64,000 nt of DNA from Pseudomonas kilonensis (GTDB lineage Bacteria; Pseudomonadota; Gammaproteobacteria; Pseudomonadales; Pseudomonadaceae). The position numbers were made by a program, and so were the translations under genes. The notes under the pieces were generated by a model. The model was not told where the DNA came from and did no database searches. It saw only the letters and a program-made list of their open reading frames with translations. The stretch is taken from positions 62,001 to 126,000 of the forward strand of contig NZ_LHVH01000014.1 of assembly GCF_001269885.1 (NCBI RefSeq), read 5' to 3'. This document shows positions 9,214-18,958 of this stretch, in pieces (position 1 is the first letter of the stretch; every line of letters starts with the position of its first letter).

Positions 9214-9234
9214 GGTGTATACGTTGTAGACACC
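9214..9234. promoter_or_regulatory. Palindromic operator of the toxin-antitoxin pair
   Basis: A 21-bp inverted repeat: GGTGTATAC, spacer GTT, GTAGACACC. Eight of nine arm positions match. It lies 13 bases upstream of the antitoxin start, where ribbon-helix-helix antitoxins usually bind to repress their own operon. Confidence 0.65.
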
Positions 9235-9346
9235 CTAGGTGCTGCCAGGATTTGCGTCAACCGGCGAGCGTGCACCGATCGACGAAAACCTTAGCAGGAC
9301 GAACGCGGGGCAGGCGTGGGCATGTGTTGCCAAGGTTGTCTTGGCG

Positions 9347-10771
9347 TCAATGCTTGAACATCACATGCCGCACCACCGTGTAATCCTCCAGCCCATACAT
9401 GGACATGTCCTTGCCATAGCCGGAACGTTTCTGACCGCCATGGGGCATTTCGCTGACGAGCATGAAGTGGGTGTTCACCCAGGTGCAGCCATACTGCAGG
9501 CGTGCTGACAGGCGATGGGCACGGCCGATGTCGGCGGTCCACACCGATGAGGCCAGGCCGTAGTCCGAATCGTTGGCCCAGGCCAGCACTTGTGCCTCGT
9601 CGAGGAACTGCGTGACGGACACCACTGGCCCGAAGACTTCCCGACGGACGATTTCGTCATCCTGCTGGGCGTCGGCCAGCACCGTCGGCTCGAAGAAAAA
9701 CCCGTTGCCGTCGACGGCCTTGCCGCCGGTGATCAGGCGGATATGCGACTGGGCGATGGCCCGTTCGACGAAACCGGCCACGCGGTCGCGGTGCTGGGCG
9801 GTGATCAGTGGGCCCATCTCGGTGTCTGGCGCGGTTTGCAGGCCGTACTTGATGCTCCCCACCGCGGCGCCGAGCTTCTCGACGAACTGCTCGTAAATGC
9901 CTTTCTGGGCATAGATGCGGCAGGCGGCGGTGCAGTCCTGGCCGGCGTTGTAGAAACCGAAAGTGCGAATGCCTTCCACCGCCGCGTCAATATCGGCGTC
10001 GTCGAAAATGATCACCGGGGCCTTGCCGCCCAGTTCCATGTGCATGCGTTTGACGCTGTCGGATGTGCTGGAAATGATGTTCGAGCCAGTGGCGATGGAG
10101 CCGGTCAGCGACACCATGCGCACTTTCGGGTGGGTGACCAGCGGGTTGCCGACGGTCTGCCCACGACCGAAGATCACGTTGAGCACGCCGGCCGGGAAAA
10201 TCTCCGACGCCAGTTCCGCCAGGCGCAGCGCCGTCAGCGGGGTCTGCTCCGACGGCTTGAGCACCACGGTATTGCCGGCCGCCAGGGCCGGGGCGATTTT
10301 CCAGGCGACCATCATCAGCGGGTAGTTCCACGGCGCGATGGAGGCGATGACGCCCACCGGGTCGCGGCGGATCATCGAGGTGTGCCCCGGCAGGTATTCG
10401 CCGCCTGCCGAACCACTCATGCAGCGGCTGGCGCCGGCAAAGAAGCGGAACACGTCGGCAATCGCCGGGATCTCGTCGTTCAGCGCGGCACTCAAGGGTT
10501 TGCCACAGTTGTCCGACTCCAGTTCCGCCAGTTCTTCGCCGTGGGCTTCGATGGCATCGGCCAGCTTGAGCAGCAACAGGGAGCGGTCCTTGGGCGGCAC
10601 TTGCGACCAGGCCTCGAAGGCGGCATCGGCGGCGCGCACGGCGGCATCGACCTGGGCTTCGCTGGCTTCATTGATCTCCACCAGCACCCGGCCCAGCGAT
10701 GGGTTGAACACCGCCTGGCCAGGGCCTTCGCCGTTCACCAGATGGCCGTTGATCAGCAGTTTGGTTTGCAT
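9347..10771 (-). CDS. patD: Gamma-aminobutyraldehyde dehydrogenase
   Basis: A 474-residue NAD-dependent aldehyde dehydrogenase that oxidises 4-aminobutanal to GABA in putrescine breakdown. Features: APWNYPL (cofactor region), [30 protein letters not shown] (catalytic Glu), [13 protein letters not shown] (catalytic Cys), and [12 protein letters not shown]. The inner ATG at 10771 is chosen because AGAGGAC sits at correct spacing from it and the length then equals E. coli YdcW/PatD; the ATG at 10777 is too close to that site. It is the last gene of the ydcSTUVW-like cluster, separated from the permease by a REP pair. Confidence 0.88.
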   Translation of the reverse strand: MQTKLLINGHLVNGEGPGQAVFNPSLGRVLVEINEASEAQVDAAVRAADAAFEAWSQVPPKDRSLLLLKLADAIEAHGEELAELESDNCGKPLSAALNDEIPAIADVFRFFAGASRCMSGSAGGEYLPGHTSMIRRDPVGVIASIAPWNYPLMMVAWKIAPALAAGNTVVLKPSEQTPLTALRLAELASEIFPAGVLNVIFGRGQTVGNPLVTHPKVRMVSLTGSIATGSNIISSTSDSVKRMHMELGGKAPVIIFDDADIDAAVEGIRTFGFYNAGQDCTAACRIYAQKGIYEQFVEKLGAAVGSIKYGLQTAPDTEMGPLITAQHRDRVAGFVERAIAQSHIRLITGGKAVDGNGFFFEPTVLADAQQDDEIVRREVFGPVVSVTQFLDEAQVLAWANDSDYGLASSVWTADIGRAHRLSARLQYGCTWVNTHFMLVSEMPHGGQKRSGYGKDMSMYGLEDYTVVRHVMFKH

Positions 10772-10805
10772 GTCCATGTCCTCTTGATTCTTGCTTTTGA
10801 TCTGG

Positions 10806-10908
10806 GTGGGAGCGGCGGTGCGGCGATCCGACTTGCTCGCGAAGGCGGCGTGTCAGTCGACGCAAATGTTGGATGACACACCGCCTTCGCGAGCAAGCCC
10901 GCTCCCAC
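10806..10908. repeat. REP pair with interrupted left arm
   Basis: REPIN between the permease gene and patD. The left arm reads GTGGGAGCGG, then about 16 extra bases (10816-10831), then the rest of the palindrome; the right arm is intact. It may affect read-through to patD. Confidence 0.8.
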
Positions 10909-10933
10909 AAGGGATCCGGTTCCACAGTGAAAT

Positions 10934-11752
10934 CTATTTCCCGCCGCTACCGGCCACGCTCTCCCCCCCACGGGTCAGGTAATACGCGCCCAATATCGGC
11001 ACCATCGTGACCATCATCACCAGCATCGCCACCACGTTGGTCACTGGCACATCGCGAGGGCGGCTGAGTTGGTTGAGCAGCCACAGCGGCAAGGTGCGTT
11101 CGTGGCCGGCGGTGAAGGTGGTGACGATGATCTCGTCGAATGACAGCGCAAACGCCAGCATCCCGCCGGCCAGCAGTGCCGACCCCAGGTTGGGCAAGAT
11201 GATGTAGCGAAAGGTCTGCCAGCCGTCGGCCCCCAGGTCCATCGAGGCCTCGATCAGGCTGTGGGAGGTGCGGCGCAGGCGGGCGATGACGTTGTTGTAG
11301 ACGATCACCACGCAGAAAGTGGCATGGCCGACGACGATGGTGAACATCCCTGGTTCGATGCCCAAGGTCTTGAAGGTCGCCAGCAGCGCAATACCGGTGA
11401 TGATGCCTGGCAAGGCAATCGGCAGGATCAGCATCAGCGAAATGCCTTGCTTGCCGAAGAAATCGCGTCGGTACAGCGCCGCCGAGGCCAGGGTGCCAAG
11501 CACCATGGCGATCAACGTGGCGATGGCCGCGACCTGCAACGACAGCTTGATCGCCTCCAGCACATCCGGGCGCGCGAAGGCGACGCTGAACCACTTCAGG
11601 GTCAGGCCCTTGGGCGGGAAGCTGAACGCGGCGTCCTCGGTATTGAAGGCGTAGAGGAAGATGATCAGGATCGGGAAATGCAGGAACACCAGCCCGCCCC
11701 ACGCCGCGATCCGCAAGCCCCACGAGGCCCGGTCTTGAGAGTCAGAGTGCAT
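10934..11752 (-). CDS. ydcV: ABC transporter permease, PotC/YdcV type
   Basis: A 272-residue inner-membrane permease with about six transmembrane segments, beginning near residue 15. The EAA-like coupling loop is [19 protein letters not shown], which contacts the ATPase. It belongs with the ATPase, the other permease and the binding protein upstream. The start overlaps the end of the preceding permease gene by 11 nt, so translation is probably coupled. Gene order matches E. coli ydcSTUVW, a putative polyamine/GABA-type importer. Confidence 0.9.
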   Translation of the reverse strand: MHSDSQDRASWGLRIAAWGGLVFLHFPILIIFLYAFNTEDAAFSFPPKGLTLKWFSVAFARPDVLEAIKLSLQVAAIATLIAMVLGTLASAALYRRDFFGKQGISLMLILPIALPGIITGIALLATFKTLGIEPGMFTIVVGHATFCVVIVYNNVIARLRRTSHSLIEASMDLGADGWQTFRYIILPNLGSALLAGGMLAFALSFDEIIVTTFTAGHERTLPLWLLNQLSRPRDVPVTNVVAMLVMMVTMVPILGAYYLTRGGESVAGSGGK

Positions 11753-12689
11753 CGAAAGCTCCCAGTCGCTTGACGATGGATAAATACAGGGCGATCAGCA
11801 CGATGGGCACCAGGGTGAACGCCGCGGCCATGGGCATGTTGCCGATGGCGCCTTGCTGGGCGTAGACCATGCTGCCGACGAAGTAGCCCGGCGGGCCCAC
11901 CAACTGGGGCACGATGAAATCCCCCAGGGTCAGCGAGAAGGTGAAGATCGAGCCGGCGGCGATACCGGGGATCGACAGCGGCAGGATCACCTGCATGAAC
12001 GTCTGGTGTGGCCTGGCGCCCAGGTCGGCCGAAGCTTGCAGCAGCGATGGCGGCAGACGCTCCAGGGACGCCTGGATCGGCAGGATCATGAACGGCAGCC
12101 AGATGTAGACGAACACCAGAAAACGCCCCAGGTGTGAGGTGGACAAGGTGCTGCCACCCACGCCGGGAATCCCCAGCACGAACTGCAACACCGGCCCCAG
12201 GCCCAGGTGCTGGACGAACCATTGCGCCACGCCACCCTTGGCCAGCAGCAGCGTCCAGGCATAGGCCTTGACGATATAGCTGGCCCACATCGGCAGCATC
12301 ACCGCGATGTAGAAAAACGCCTTGGTCTTGCCACTGGTGTAGCGCGCCATGTAGTAGGCAATCGGGAACGCGACGATGGCGCTGGCGATGGACACCGCTA
12401 TCGCCATGCTCAGGGTGCGCAAAATGATGTCGAAGTTCGACGGCTGGAACAGCGCCGCGAAATTCGCCAGGGTCAGGTCCGGCGTGACCGCCATGGTGAA
12501 GTCGTCGAAGGTGTAGAAACCCTGCCACAACAAGGTCAGCAGCGAGCCCAGGTAGATCGCGCCGAACCAGATCAGCGGCGGCACCAGCAACATCGACAGG
12601 TACAGGTTGGGGCGCCGGTACAGCAGGTTGGAAAAGCGTCGCAACGGTGAACCGGGCGTGGGCGTTTGAGCGATGGCCAGGGTGTTCAT
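11742..12689 (-). CDS. ydcU: ABC transporter permease, PotB/YdcU type
   Basis: A 315-residue inner-membrane permease, partner of the downstream YdcV-like gene. A cytoplasmic N terminus of about 35 residues precedes the first membrane segment ([17 protein letters not shown]). The coupling loop is [19 protein letters not shown]. The start is the ATG at 12689, with GAGG six bases upstream and one base after the ATPase stop codon; a longer version from 12704 would overlap the ATPase. Confidence 0.9.
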   Translation of the reverse strand: MNTLAIAQTPTPGSPLRRFSNLLYRRPNLYLSMLLVPPLIWFGAIYLGSLLTLLWQGFYTFDDFTMAVTPDLTLANFAALFQPSNFDIILRTLSMAIAVSIASAIVAFPIAYYMARYTSGKTKAFFYIAVMLPMWASYIVKAYAWTLLLAKGGVAQWFVQHLGLGPVLQFVLGIPGVGGSTLSTSHLGRFLVFVYIWLPFMILPIQASLERLPPSLLQASADLGARPHQTFMQVILPLSIPGIAAGSIFTFSLTLGDFIVPQLVGPPGYFVGSMVYAQQGAIGNMPMAAAFTLVPIVLIALYLSIVKRLGAFDAL

Positions 12690-12690
12690 C

Positions 12691-13728
12691 TCACACCTCG
12701 CCACTGACGGTGTCGTGCAGCGCGACCATCGCCTCCCGCGCCCAGCGTACGCTCAGGTGCTGGCCGGTCTGGTGCTGGGCCGTGTTGTCGAACCACTGGG
12801 TGTTGGCCTGGCTGAGGTTCAGGGTCTGGCCGTTGGCAAGCTTCAACTCGTAGCGCGTGGCGCTGCCCTGGTACTGGATGTCGTGCAGCAGGCCGTGGAC
12901 TTCGATCTCACCACTGGCCAACGGGCCCTCGGCGAAACGCACGTGTTCCGGGCGAATCGAGAACGGCTGTGGATAACCGCTCAGTTCCCGGGCCAGTTCG
13001 CCACGGATCACGTTGGAGGTGCCGACGAATTCGGCGACGAAGGTGGTCGCCGGTTTCATGTACAGGTTGCGTGGGGTATCGACCTGTTCGATGCGGCCCT
13101 TGTTGAACACCGCCACGCGGTCGGACATCGACAGTGCTTCGGTCTGGTCGTGGGTGACGAAAATGAAGGTGATGCCCAGTTGGCGTTGCAGCTTCTTTAA
13201 CTCGCCCTGCATCTGTTCGCGCAGCTTCAGGTCGAGGGCGCCCAAGGGTTCATCGAGCAGCAACACCCGCGGGCGATTGACCAGCGCTCGGGCCAAGGCC
13301 ACCCGTTGACGCTGGCCACCGGAAAGCTGCACCGGCTTGCGTTCGCCGTAACCGCCCAGGGCAACCATCTCCAGCGCTTCGTCGGCGCGCTTGATGCGCT
13401 CGGCCTTGGCGACGCCTTTGACTTTCAGGCCGTAGGCCACGTTGTCGCGCACGTTCATATGGGGGAAGAGGGCGTAATCCTGGAACACCGTGTTGACGTC
13501 CCGCTGGTACGGCGCAAGCCCGGTGGCCTCTTCGCCGTGGATGCGGATCGAGCCGGCACTGGGTTGTTCGAACCCGGCGATCAGTCGCAGGCAGGTGGTC
13601 TTGCCCGAACCGGACGGGCCCAGCATCGAAAAGAACTCGCCGTCCTGGATGTCGATGCAAACCCGGTCAACGGCTTTCACTTCGCCAAATTGACGGGATA
13701 CCTGGGTGAATTGGACTGCAAGCGTCAT
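12691..13728 (-). CDS. ydcT: ABC transporter ATP-binding protein, PotA/YdcT type
   Basis: A 345-residue ATPase that powers the importer. Walker A is GPSGSGKTT, the signature is LSGGQRQRVALARAL, Walker B is VLLLDEPLGALD, and the switch histidine is in FVTHDQTEAL. The C-terminal TOBE-type regulatory domain (from about residue 240) contains FSIRPEHVRF. The start MTLAVQFTQVSRQFG is preceded by GGAG; the frame continues upstream through a REP pair, which would be an implausible leader. Confidence 0.93.
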   Translation of the reverse strand: MTLAVQFTQVSRQFGEVKAVDRVCIDIQDGEFFSMLGPSGSGKTTCLRLIAGFEQPSAGSIRIHGEEATGLAPYQRDVNTVFQDYALFPHMNVRDNVAYGLKVKGVAKAERIKRADEALEMVALGGYGERKPVQLSGGQRQRVALARALVNRPRVLLLDEPLGALDLKLREQMQGELKKLQRQLGITFIFVTHDQTEALSMSDRVAVFNKGRIEQVDTPRNLYMKPATTFVAEFVGTSNVIRGELARELSGYPQPFSIRPEHVRFAEGPLASGEIEVHGLLHDIQYQGSATRYELKLANGQTLNLSQANTQWFDNTAQHQTGQHLSVRWAREAMVALHDTVSGEV

Positions 13729-13792
13729 GGTGCGGGGCTCCAAAAAGCGCGACTTCTGTTGGATCGGAGGTGAGTTGCCGTGCACCAAACCT

Positions 13793-13892
13793 GTGGGAGC
13801 AGTGCTGTGGGAGCAAAGCTTGCTCGCGATACAGGCGCCTCGGTTCCCCGGGAGACCGCATTATCTTCATCGCGGGCAAGCCTTACTCCCAC
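13793..13892. repeat. REP pair inside the transporter cluster
   Basis: Two tandem left ends (13793 and 13807) and one right end (to 13892). The spacer is nearly identical to that of the REPIN at 41193-41278, so the whole unit appears to have been copied. It separates the binding-protein gene from the ATPase gene. Confidence 0.85.
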
Positions 13893-13919
13893 ACAGTGAA
13901 CTACACCGACTGATTGGGT

Positions 13920-15071
13920 TTAACGCCCACCCATGATCGCAATGTAGTCCTGGGTCCAGCGGCTGTACGGCACGAACTTGCCGCCCTCGGCCTGTGGGGT
14001 TTTCCAGAAGGCGATCTTGTCGAACTGATCGAAACCGTTGGTCTTGCAGCCCTCGGCGCCCAGCAGCTCGCTGCCCTTGCACGCCGCCGGCACCGCTGGC
14101 AACGAGCCGAACCACGCGGCGACGTCACCCTGGACTTTCGGTTGCAGCGACCAGTCCATCCATTTGTACGCGCAGTTGGGGTGCTTGGCCTCGGCGTGCA
14201 ACATCGTGGTGTCGGCCCAGCCGGTGGCGCCTTCTTTCGGAATGGTCGAGGCGATCGGTTGTTTTTCGTTCATCAAGCCGTTGACCTGATACGGCCAGGC
14301 GCCGGACGCCACCACGCCTTCGTTCTTGAAGTCGCTCATCTGCACGGTGGTGTCGTGCCAGTAGCGGTGGATCAACGGCTGCTGGGCCCGTAGCACTTCC
14401 AGCACGGCCTTGTACTGGGTTTCGTCGAGTTGGTACGGGTCCTTGATGCCCAGCTCAGGCTTGGCGGTCTTGAGGTACAGCGCCGCGTCGGCGATGTAGA
14501 TCGGGCCATCGTAGGCTTGCACGCGCCCCTTGTTCGGCTTGCCGTCGGGCAAGTCCTGGGCGCTGAACAGCACGCTCCAACTGGTGGGCGCCTGCTTGAA
14601 CACCTCGGTGTTGTACATCAGCACGTTCGGGCCCCACTGGTACGGGGTGCCGTAGGTCTGCTGGTTGACCACGTACCACGGCGCATCCTTGAGGCGCGGG
14701 TCGAGGTTTTTCCAGTTGCTGATCAGTGCGGTGTTGATCGGCTGCACACGCTTGCCGGCAATCAGCCGCAACGAGGCGTCGCCCGAGGCGGTGACCAGGT
14801 CGTAGCCACCCTTGGTCATCAGGCTGACCATTTCGTCAGAGGTGGCGGCGGTTTTTACATTGACCTTGCAACCGGTTTCCTTCTCGAAACCGGTGACCCA
14901 ATCGTAGGCCTTGTCGCTTTCGCCGCGTTCGATGTAACCCGGCCAGGCGACGATATCCAGTTGGCCTTCGCCGGCGCCAACGGCCTTGAGTGGTTCGGCG
15001 GCCTGGAGGCTGACGCTGGTCAGCAGCGCCGTGGTGATTGCGCTGAGCAATACGGTCTTGTGCGCGTACAT
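13920..15071 (-). CDS. ydcS: Periplasmic substrate-binding protein, YdcS/PotD type
   Basis: A 383-residue extracellular solute-binding protein for the adjacent ABC importer. The Sec signal runs to about residue 25 (TSVSLQA before AEP). The mature domain has IVAWPGYIERGESDKAYDW and SDEMVSLMTKGGYDLVTAS, typical of the spermidine/putrescine-binding family. Ligand identity is inferred from the dehydrogenases next to it. AGAGGGA supports the start. High demand for binding protein relative to membrane parts fits the REP pair that follows. Confidence 0.88.
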   Translation of the reverse strand: MYAHKTVLLSAITTALLTSVSLQAAEPLKAVGAGEGQLDIVAWPGYIERGESDKAYDWVTGFEKETGCKVNVKTAATSDEMVSLMTKGGYDLVTASGDASLRLIAGKRVQPINTALISNWKNLDPRLKDAPWYVVNQQTYGTPYQWGPNVLMYNTEVFKQAPTSWSVLFSAQDLPDGKPNKGRVQAYDGPIYIADAALYLKTAKPELGIKDPYQLDETQYKAVLEVLRAQQPLIHRYWHDTTVQMSDFKNEGVVASGAWPYQVNGLMNEKQPIASTIPKEGATGWADTTMLHAEAKHPNCAYKWMDWSLQPKVQGDVAAWFGSLPAVPAACKGSELLGAEGCKTNGFDQFDKIAFWKTPQAEGGKFVPYSRWTQDYIAIMGGR

Positions 15072-15161
15072 GGAAATCCCTCTTGCTTTAATTATGGTCG
15101 GGGCAGTGTTCGAACAGGGTGAAGCGCCATGGATGGCCTGTTATTAGAGTAGTGCTGTTAT

Positions 15162-16619
15162 CTACAGATGCTGGCCGTGGCGGGCCATGATGTGGCGCAC
15201 CACGCTGTAGTCCTGGAGCGAATCGCTGGACAGGTCTTTGCCGTAGCCCGAACGTTTCAGGCCGCCGTGGGGCATTTCGCTGACCAGCATGAAATGGCTG
15301 TTGATCCAGGTGCAGCCGTATTGCAGGCGCGCCGCCACCTGCATGGCCTTGTCGAGGTTCTGGGTCCATACCGAGGACGCCAGGCCGTATTCGGAGTCGT
15401 TGGCCCAGTCCACCGCCTGGCTGAGTTCGTCGAAGCGGGTCACGGTGACCACCGGGCCGAATACTTCGCGCTGGACGATTTCATCGCTTTGCTTGCAGCC
15501 GGCCAGCAGTGTGGGCTGGTAGTAGAAACCGGCGCCGGAATGCACCGCCGCGCCGGTAATGCGTTCGATGTGTGGTTGGCCGAGGGCGCGTTCGACAAAA
15601 CTGGCCACGCGGTCGCGCTGGCGGGTGCTGATCAGCGGGCCGATCTCATTGTCGGCGTCGCGCTTGCCGGCAAAGCGCAGGCTGCTGACCGCAGCGCCGA
15701 GTTCGGCCACCAGACGGTCGTGAATTGCGCCTTGGGCGTAGATCCGACACGCCGCCGTGCAATCCTGCCCAGCGTTGTAATAACCGTAGGTGCGCACGCC
15801 TTCGACCACGGCCTGGATGTCGGCATCGTTGCACACGATCACTGGCGCCTTGCCGCCCAGCTCCAGGTGCGTGCGCTTGAGGGTTTTCGCTGCTGCCTGG
15901 AGGATCTTCTGCCCGGTGACGATATCGCCGGTCAGCGAGACCATGCGCACCTTGGGATGGCTGACCAGATGGCTGCCGACACCTTCGCCGCCCCCGCAGA
16001 GGATGTTGATGACGCCTCGTGGCAGGATCTGGGCCAGTGTCGGCGCCAGGGCGAGGATCGACAGCGGCGTGTGCTCCGATGGCTTGAACACCAACGTATT
16101 GCCGGCGGCCAGGGCCGGGGCGATTTTCCACGCGGCCATCATGATCGGGTAATTCCACGGTGCAATGGACGCCACCACGCCAATCGGGTCGCGACGCACC
16201 ATGCTGGTGTAGCCGGGCAGGTATTCGCCACTGAGCTGGCCGGTCTGGCAGCGCACGGCGCCGGCGAAGAAACGGAATACATCTACCGTCGCACTGAGGT
16301 CGTCCTGGCGCGCCAGGTGCAGCGGCTTGCCGCAGTTCAGGGATTCGAGGCGGGCCAGCTCATCGGCGTTCTTTTCGATGGCGCTGGCGATGTCCAGCAG
16401 CAGGTTCGAGCGTTGTTGCGGCGTGGTGCGCGACCAGCCGTCGAAGGCCTGATGGGCGGCGAGGATCGCGGCTTCGACCTGCTCGGTACTGGCCTCGGCG
16501 ATGTGAGCCACCACTTCGCCGGTGGCCGGGTTGAGGATCGGCTCGACAATGCCTTCACCGGGAACGAGTTCCCCGTTGATCAGCAACGCGGTGCACAACG
16601 GGGTTTGCGTGCCAGCCAT
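15162..16619 (-). CDS. Second aminobutyraldehyde-type dehydrogenase
   Basis: A 485-residue aldehyde dehydrogenase closely related to the patD-like gene at the other end of the cluster. It shares [17 protein letters not shown] (Glu) and [13 protein letters not shown] (Cys), and the near-identical ending [12 protein letters not shown]. It probably oxidises an aminoaldehyde derived from polyamines; the exact aldehyde is unknown. It lies upstream of the ydcS-like gene on the same strand, with a 90-bp gap. It may be the product of an old duplication. Confidence 0.85.
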   Translation of the reverse strand: MAGTQTPLCTALLINGELVPGEGIVEPILNPATGEVVAHIAEASTEQVEAAILAAHQAFDGWSRTTPQQRSNLLLDIASAIEKNADELARLESLNCGKPLHLARQDDLSATVDVFRFFAGAVRCQTGQLSGEYLPGYTSMVRRDPIGVVASIAPWNYPIMMAAWKIAPALAAGNTLVFKPSEHTPLSILALAPTLAQILPRGVINILCGGGEGVGSHLVSHPKVRMVSLTGDIVTGQKILQAAAKTLKRTHLELGGKAPVIVCNDADIQAVVEGVRTYGYYNAGQDCTAACRIYAQGAIHDRLVAELGAAVSSLRFAGKRDADNEIGPLISTRQRDRVASFVERALGQPHIERITGAAVHSGAGFYYQPTLLAGCKQSDEIVQREVFGPVVTVTRFDELSQAVDWANDSEYGLASSVWTQNLDKAMQVAARLQYGCTWINSHFMLVSEMPHGGLKRSGYGKDLSSDSLQDYSVVRHIMARHGQHL

Positions 16620-16659
16620 GTCCGATTTCTCTTTTTATATCGGTTGAAACACAGAGCCT

Positions 16660-16747
16660 GTGGGAGCGAGCTTGCTCGCGATAGCGGTCTGTCAGTTGAA
16701 TCAATGTTGCCTGACCCACCGCTATCGCGAGCAAGCTCGGCTCCCAC
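16660..16747. repeat. REP pair (REPIN)
   Basis: Inverted GTGGGAGCGAGCTTGCTCGC / GCGAGCAAGCTCGGCTCCC ends between the second dehydrogenase and the LysR gene. The right arm has one extra G. Confidence 0.85.
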
Positions 16748-16822
16748 AGGAACGGGTAGCGTAGTCAGATTAGTGCTCAGATCCGAGGGCAACAAATTCG
16801 AAATACTCAAGGCTGCGTTCGA

Positions 16823-17737
16823 TTAAATAGATGGCTTTCGCCCGCCATGGGGCTGTTCCCGGGCGACGGCCAGGAACGGGTCGACCGACGCCGGTCGCGC
16901 GGTGCCTCGGCGCCAGGCCAGGCCGACGTCGAGGGTCTGGTTGAGGTCGGCAATCGGTCGCGCTTCGATGATGTCGCCTTCCAGCGACCAGGGGCGGTAG
17001 GTCATGTCCGGTTGGATCGATACGCCCAGCCCCGCTGCCACCAGGCTGCGCACCGCTTCGGTCGAGGCCGTACGCAGGGTGATCTTCGGTTGCAGGCCGG
17101 CACCGCGCCACAGGCGCTGGGCGTTGCGGTCCATTTCATCGACGTTCAGCTGGATCAGCGGCTCGCGGGCCACATCGGCCAGGTGGATGCTGTCGTGCTC
17201 CAGCAACGGATGCTGCGCCGGCAACCACAAGCGGTGGGGTGAATGCGTCAGGACTTCGGTCTGCAGGGCGTGGCGGTCTTCCAGGTTGGACAGGATCAGC
17301 ACCCCGACATCGATTTCGCCGCTGACCAGCAGATGCTCGATGTACGGCCGTTCGTCCTCCATCACGCGGATATCCACGTTGGGATAGGCGCGCTGGAAGC
17401 GGGTCAGCAGGTCCGCCAGGTAATAACCGGCAACCAGGCTGGTGACGCCAATGGTGACTTGGCCGGCGACCTGGTCGGTGCTTTGTTGCAGGCTGCGCTT
17501 GGCGTTGTCGACGGTGGCCAGGATCAGATGGGCCTGGCGCAGGAATTGATGGCCCTGGTGGGTCAGGGTCATGCCTTTGGCGTGGCGGTTGAACAGGCTG
17601 ACGCCGATTTCCTGTTCCAACTGCTGGATGGCCAGGGTCAGGGTGGACTGGGAAATGAATGCCGTTTGCGCAGCGGCGGAGATGGAGCCGGTTTCAGCCA
17701 CGGCGATGAAATGACGGATCTGACGCAGGGTCATCAT
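16823..17737 (-). CDS. LysR-family transcriptional regulator
   Basis: A 304-residue regulator. The helix-turn-helix is in residues 1-60 (LRQIRHFIAVAETGSISAAA, SQSTLTLAIQQLEQEIG), followed by a periplasmic-binding-like effector domain. It lies directly upstream of and on the same strand as the amine-oxidation cluster, so it may control it, although LysR genes are more often divergent from their targets. Two adjacent ATGs (17737 and 17734) are possible starts; no strong ribosome-binding site distinguishes them. Confidence 0.9.
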   Translation of the reverse strand: MMTLRQIRHFIAVAETGSISAAAQTAFISQSTLTLAIQQLEQEIGVSLFNRHAKGMTLTHQGHQFLRQAHLILATVDNAKRSLQQSTDQVAGQVTIGVTSLVAGYYLADLLTRFQRAYPNVDIRVMEDERPYIEHLLVSGEIDVGVLILSNLEDRHALQTEVLTHSPHRLWLPAQHPLLEHDSIHLADVAREPLIQLNVDEMDRNAQRLWRGAGLQPKITLRTASTEAVRSLVAAGLGVSIQPDMTYRPWSLEGDIIEARPIADLNQTLDVGLAWRRGTARPASVDPFLAVAREQPHGGRKPSI

Positions 17738-17919
17738 GGTCGAATACCCAGTGGGCGATTTTATCGATGTGCTGGAGTGTATATCGTTTTTTTAGAAGGG
17801 TAGGTGAGCGCGTCTTTGAATGAGCCAGGCAACATCTGGAAGCAATCTCGCCGGAGGCGCCGGGGCACTTTCGATCTAGGCTGGGGGCCTTACGTTGACC
17901 CGAAATGTGGAGACGACAA

Positions 17920-18630
17920 ATGAACACCCGTGGATTGCTCGATCAGCTTCTCAAATCCGGCCAGGAAATGTTGCAGAACAAGGCTGGCGGTTCCCAAGGC
18001 AAGTCGTCCGGCGGTCTGGGCGGGTTGCTCGGTGGCTCCGGCAACTTGGGCGGGATGCTTTCCGGCGCGGGCGGCGGGGCACTGGCCGCCGGGGCCATGG
18101 GCCTGTTGCTGGGCAACAAGAAAGCCCGCAGCTTCGGCGGCAAGGCCCTGGCCTATGGTGGCCTGGCTGCCTTGGGCGTGATCGCCTACAAAGCCTATGG
18201 CAACTGGCAGGCCCAACAGGGCAACGCACCGAAAACCGAACCGCAGACCCTCGACCGCGTGCCTGCGGCGCAGGTCGAGCAGCATAGCCAGGCGATCCTC
18301 AAGGCGCTGGTGGCAGCGGCCAAGGCCGATGGCCATGTGGACGAGCGCGAGCGGCAGTTGATCGAAGGCGAGTTCACCAAGCTCGACAACGACCAGGAAC
18401 TGCAACACTGGCTGCACGCCGAACTCAACAAGCCCCTGGACCCCACCGACGTCGCCCGCGCCGCCAGCACCCCGGAAATGGCGGCGGAAATGTACATCGC
18501 CAGCGTGATGCTGGTGGACGAGGAAAACTTCATGGAGAAGTCCTACCTCGACGAACTGGCGCGCCAACTCAAACTGGAGCCAGGGTTGAAGGTGGAACTG
18601 GAAAAACAGGTACGCCAGGCGACTGTATAG
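17920..18630 (+). CDS. DUF533 / TerB-like protein (YebE family)
   Basis: A 236-residue protein with a DUF533 domain. The N-terminal half is glycine-rich with a probable hydrophobic segment (about residues 45-85, including GGGALAAGAMGLLLGN). The C-terminal half is a helical TerB-like domain (LKALVAAAKADGHVDERER). E. coli YebE is an inner-membrane protein of unknown function induced by envelope stress. The start at 17920 has GGAG upstream. It is divergent from the LysR gene and followed by two REP pairs. Confidence 0.88.
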   Translation: MNTRGLLDQLLKSGQEMLQNKAGGSQGKSSGGLGGLLGGSGNLGGMLSGAGGGALAAGAMGLLLGNKKARSFGGKALAYGGLAALGVIAYKAYGNWQAQQGNAPKTEPQTLDRVPAAQVEQHSQAILKALVAAAKADGHVDERERQLIEGEFTKLDNDQELQHWLHAELNKPLDPTDVARAASTPEMAAEMYIASVMLVDEENFMEKSYLDELARQLKLEPGLKVELEKQVRQATV

Positions 18631-18652
18631 ATCAGTCCCAACTCATTCCCCT

Positions 18653-18740
18653 GTGGGAGCGGGCTTGCTCGCGAAGGCGGTGTGTCAGTTAATGGAAATG
18701 TCGACTGATGCACCGTTTTCGCGAGCAAGCCCGCTCCCAC
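18653..18740. repeat. REP pair (REPIN), GGGCTT core
   Basis: Inverted ends with a matched GCGGGCTTGC / GCAAGCCCGC core around a 40-base spacer. First of two adjacent pairs before wspA. Confidence 0.88.
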
Positions 18741-18786
18741 AGTGGTTTTGTGGTGTTTGGCGGTCTTGGGTCCAACCCATTTCCCT

Positions 18787-18873
18787 GTGGGAGCGAGCCT
18801 GCTCGCGATGGGGCCCGGTCAGTCACAGTGTTTTTGACTGATGCACCGCTATCGCGAGCAGGCTCGCTCCCAC
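18787..18873. repeat. REP pair (REPIN), GAGCCT core
   Basis: Adjacent to the previous pair but with a different, self-matched core (GCGAGCCTGC / GCAGGCTCGC). It ends about 85 bases before the wspA start. Confidence 0.88.
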
Positions 18874-18958
18874 AGGTCAAATCCCCTCACACCGCCATAC
18901 TGGCCCGGCGCCGCCCTCGGCTATACTGCCCAACATTTCAAGTGCCCGAGGTTTTACT

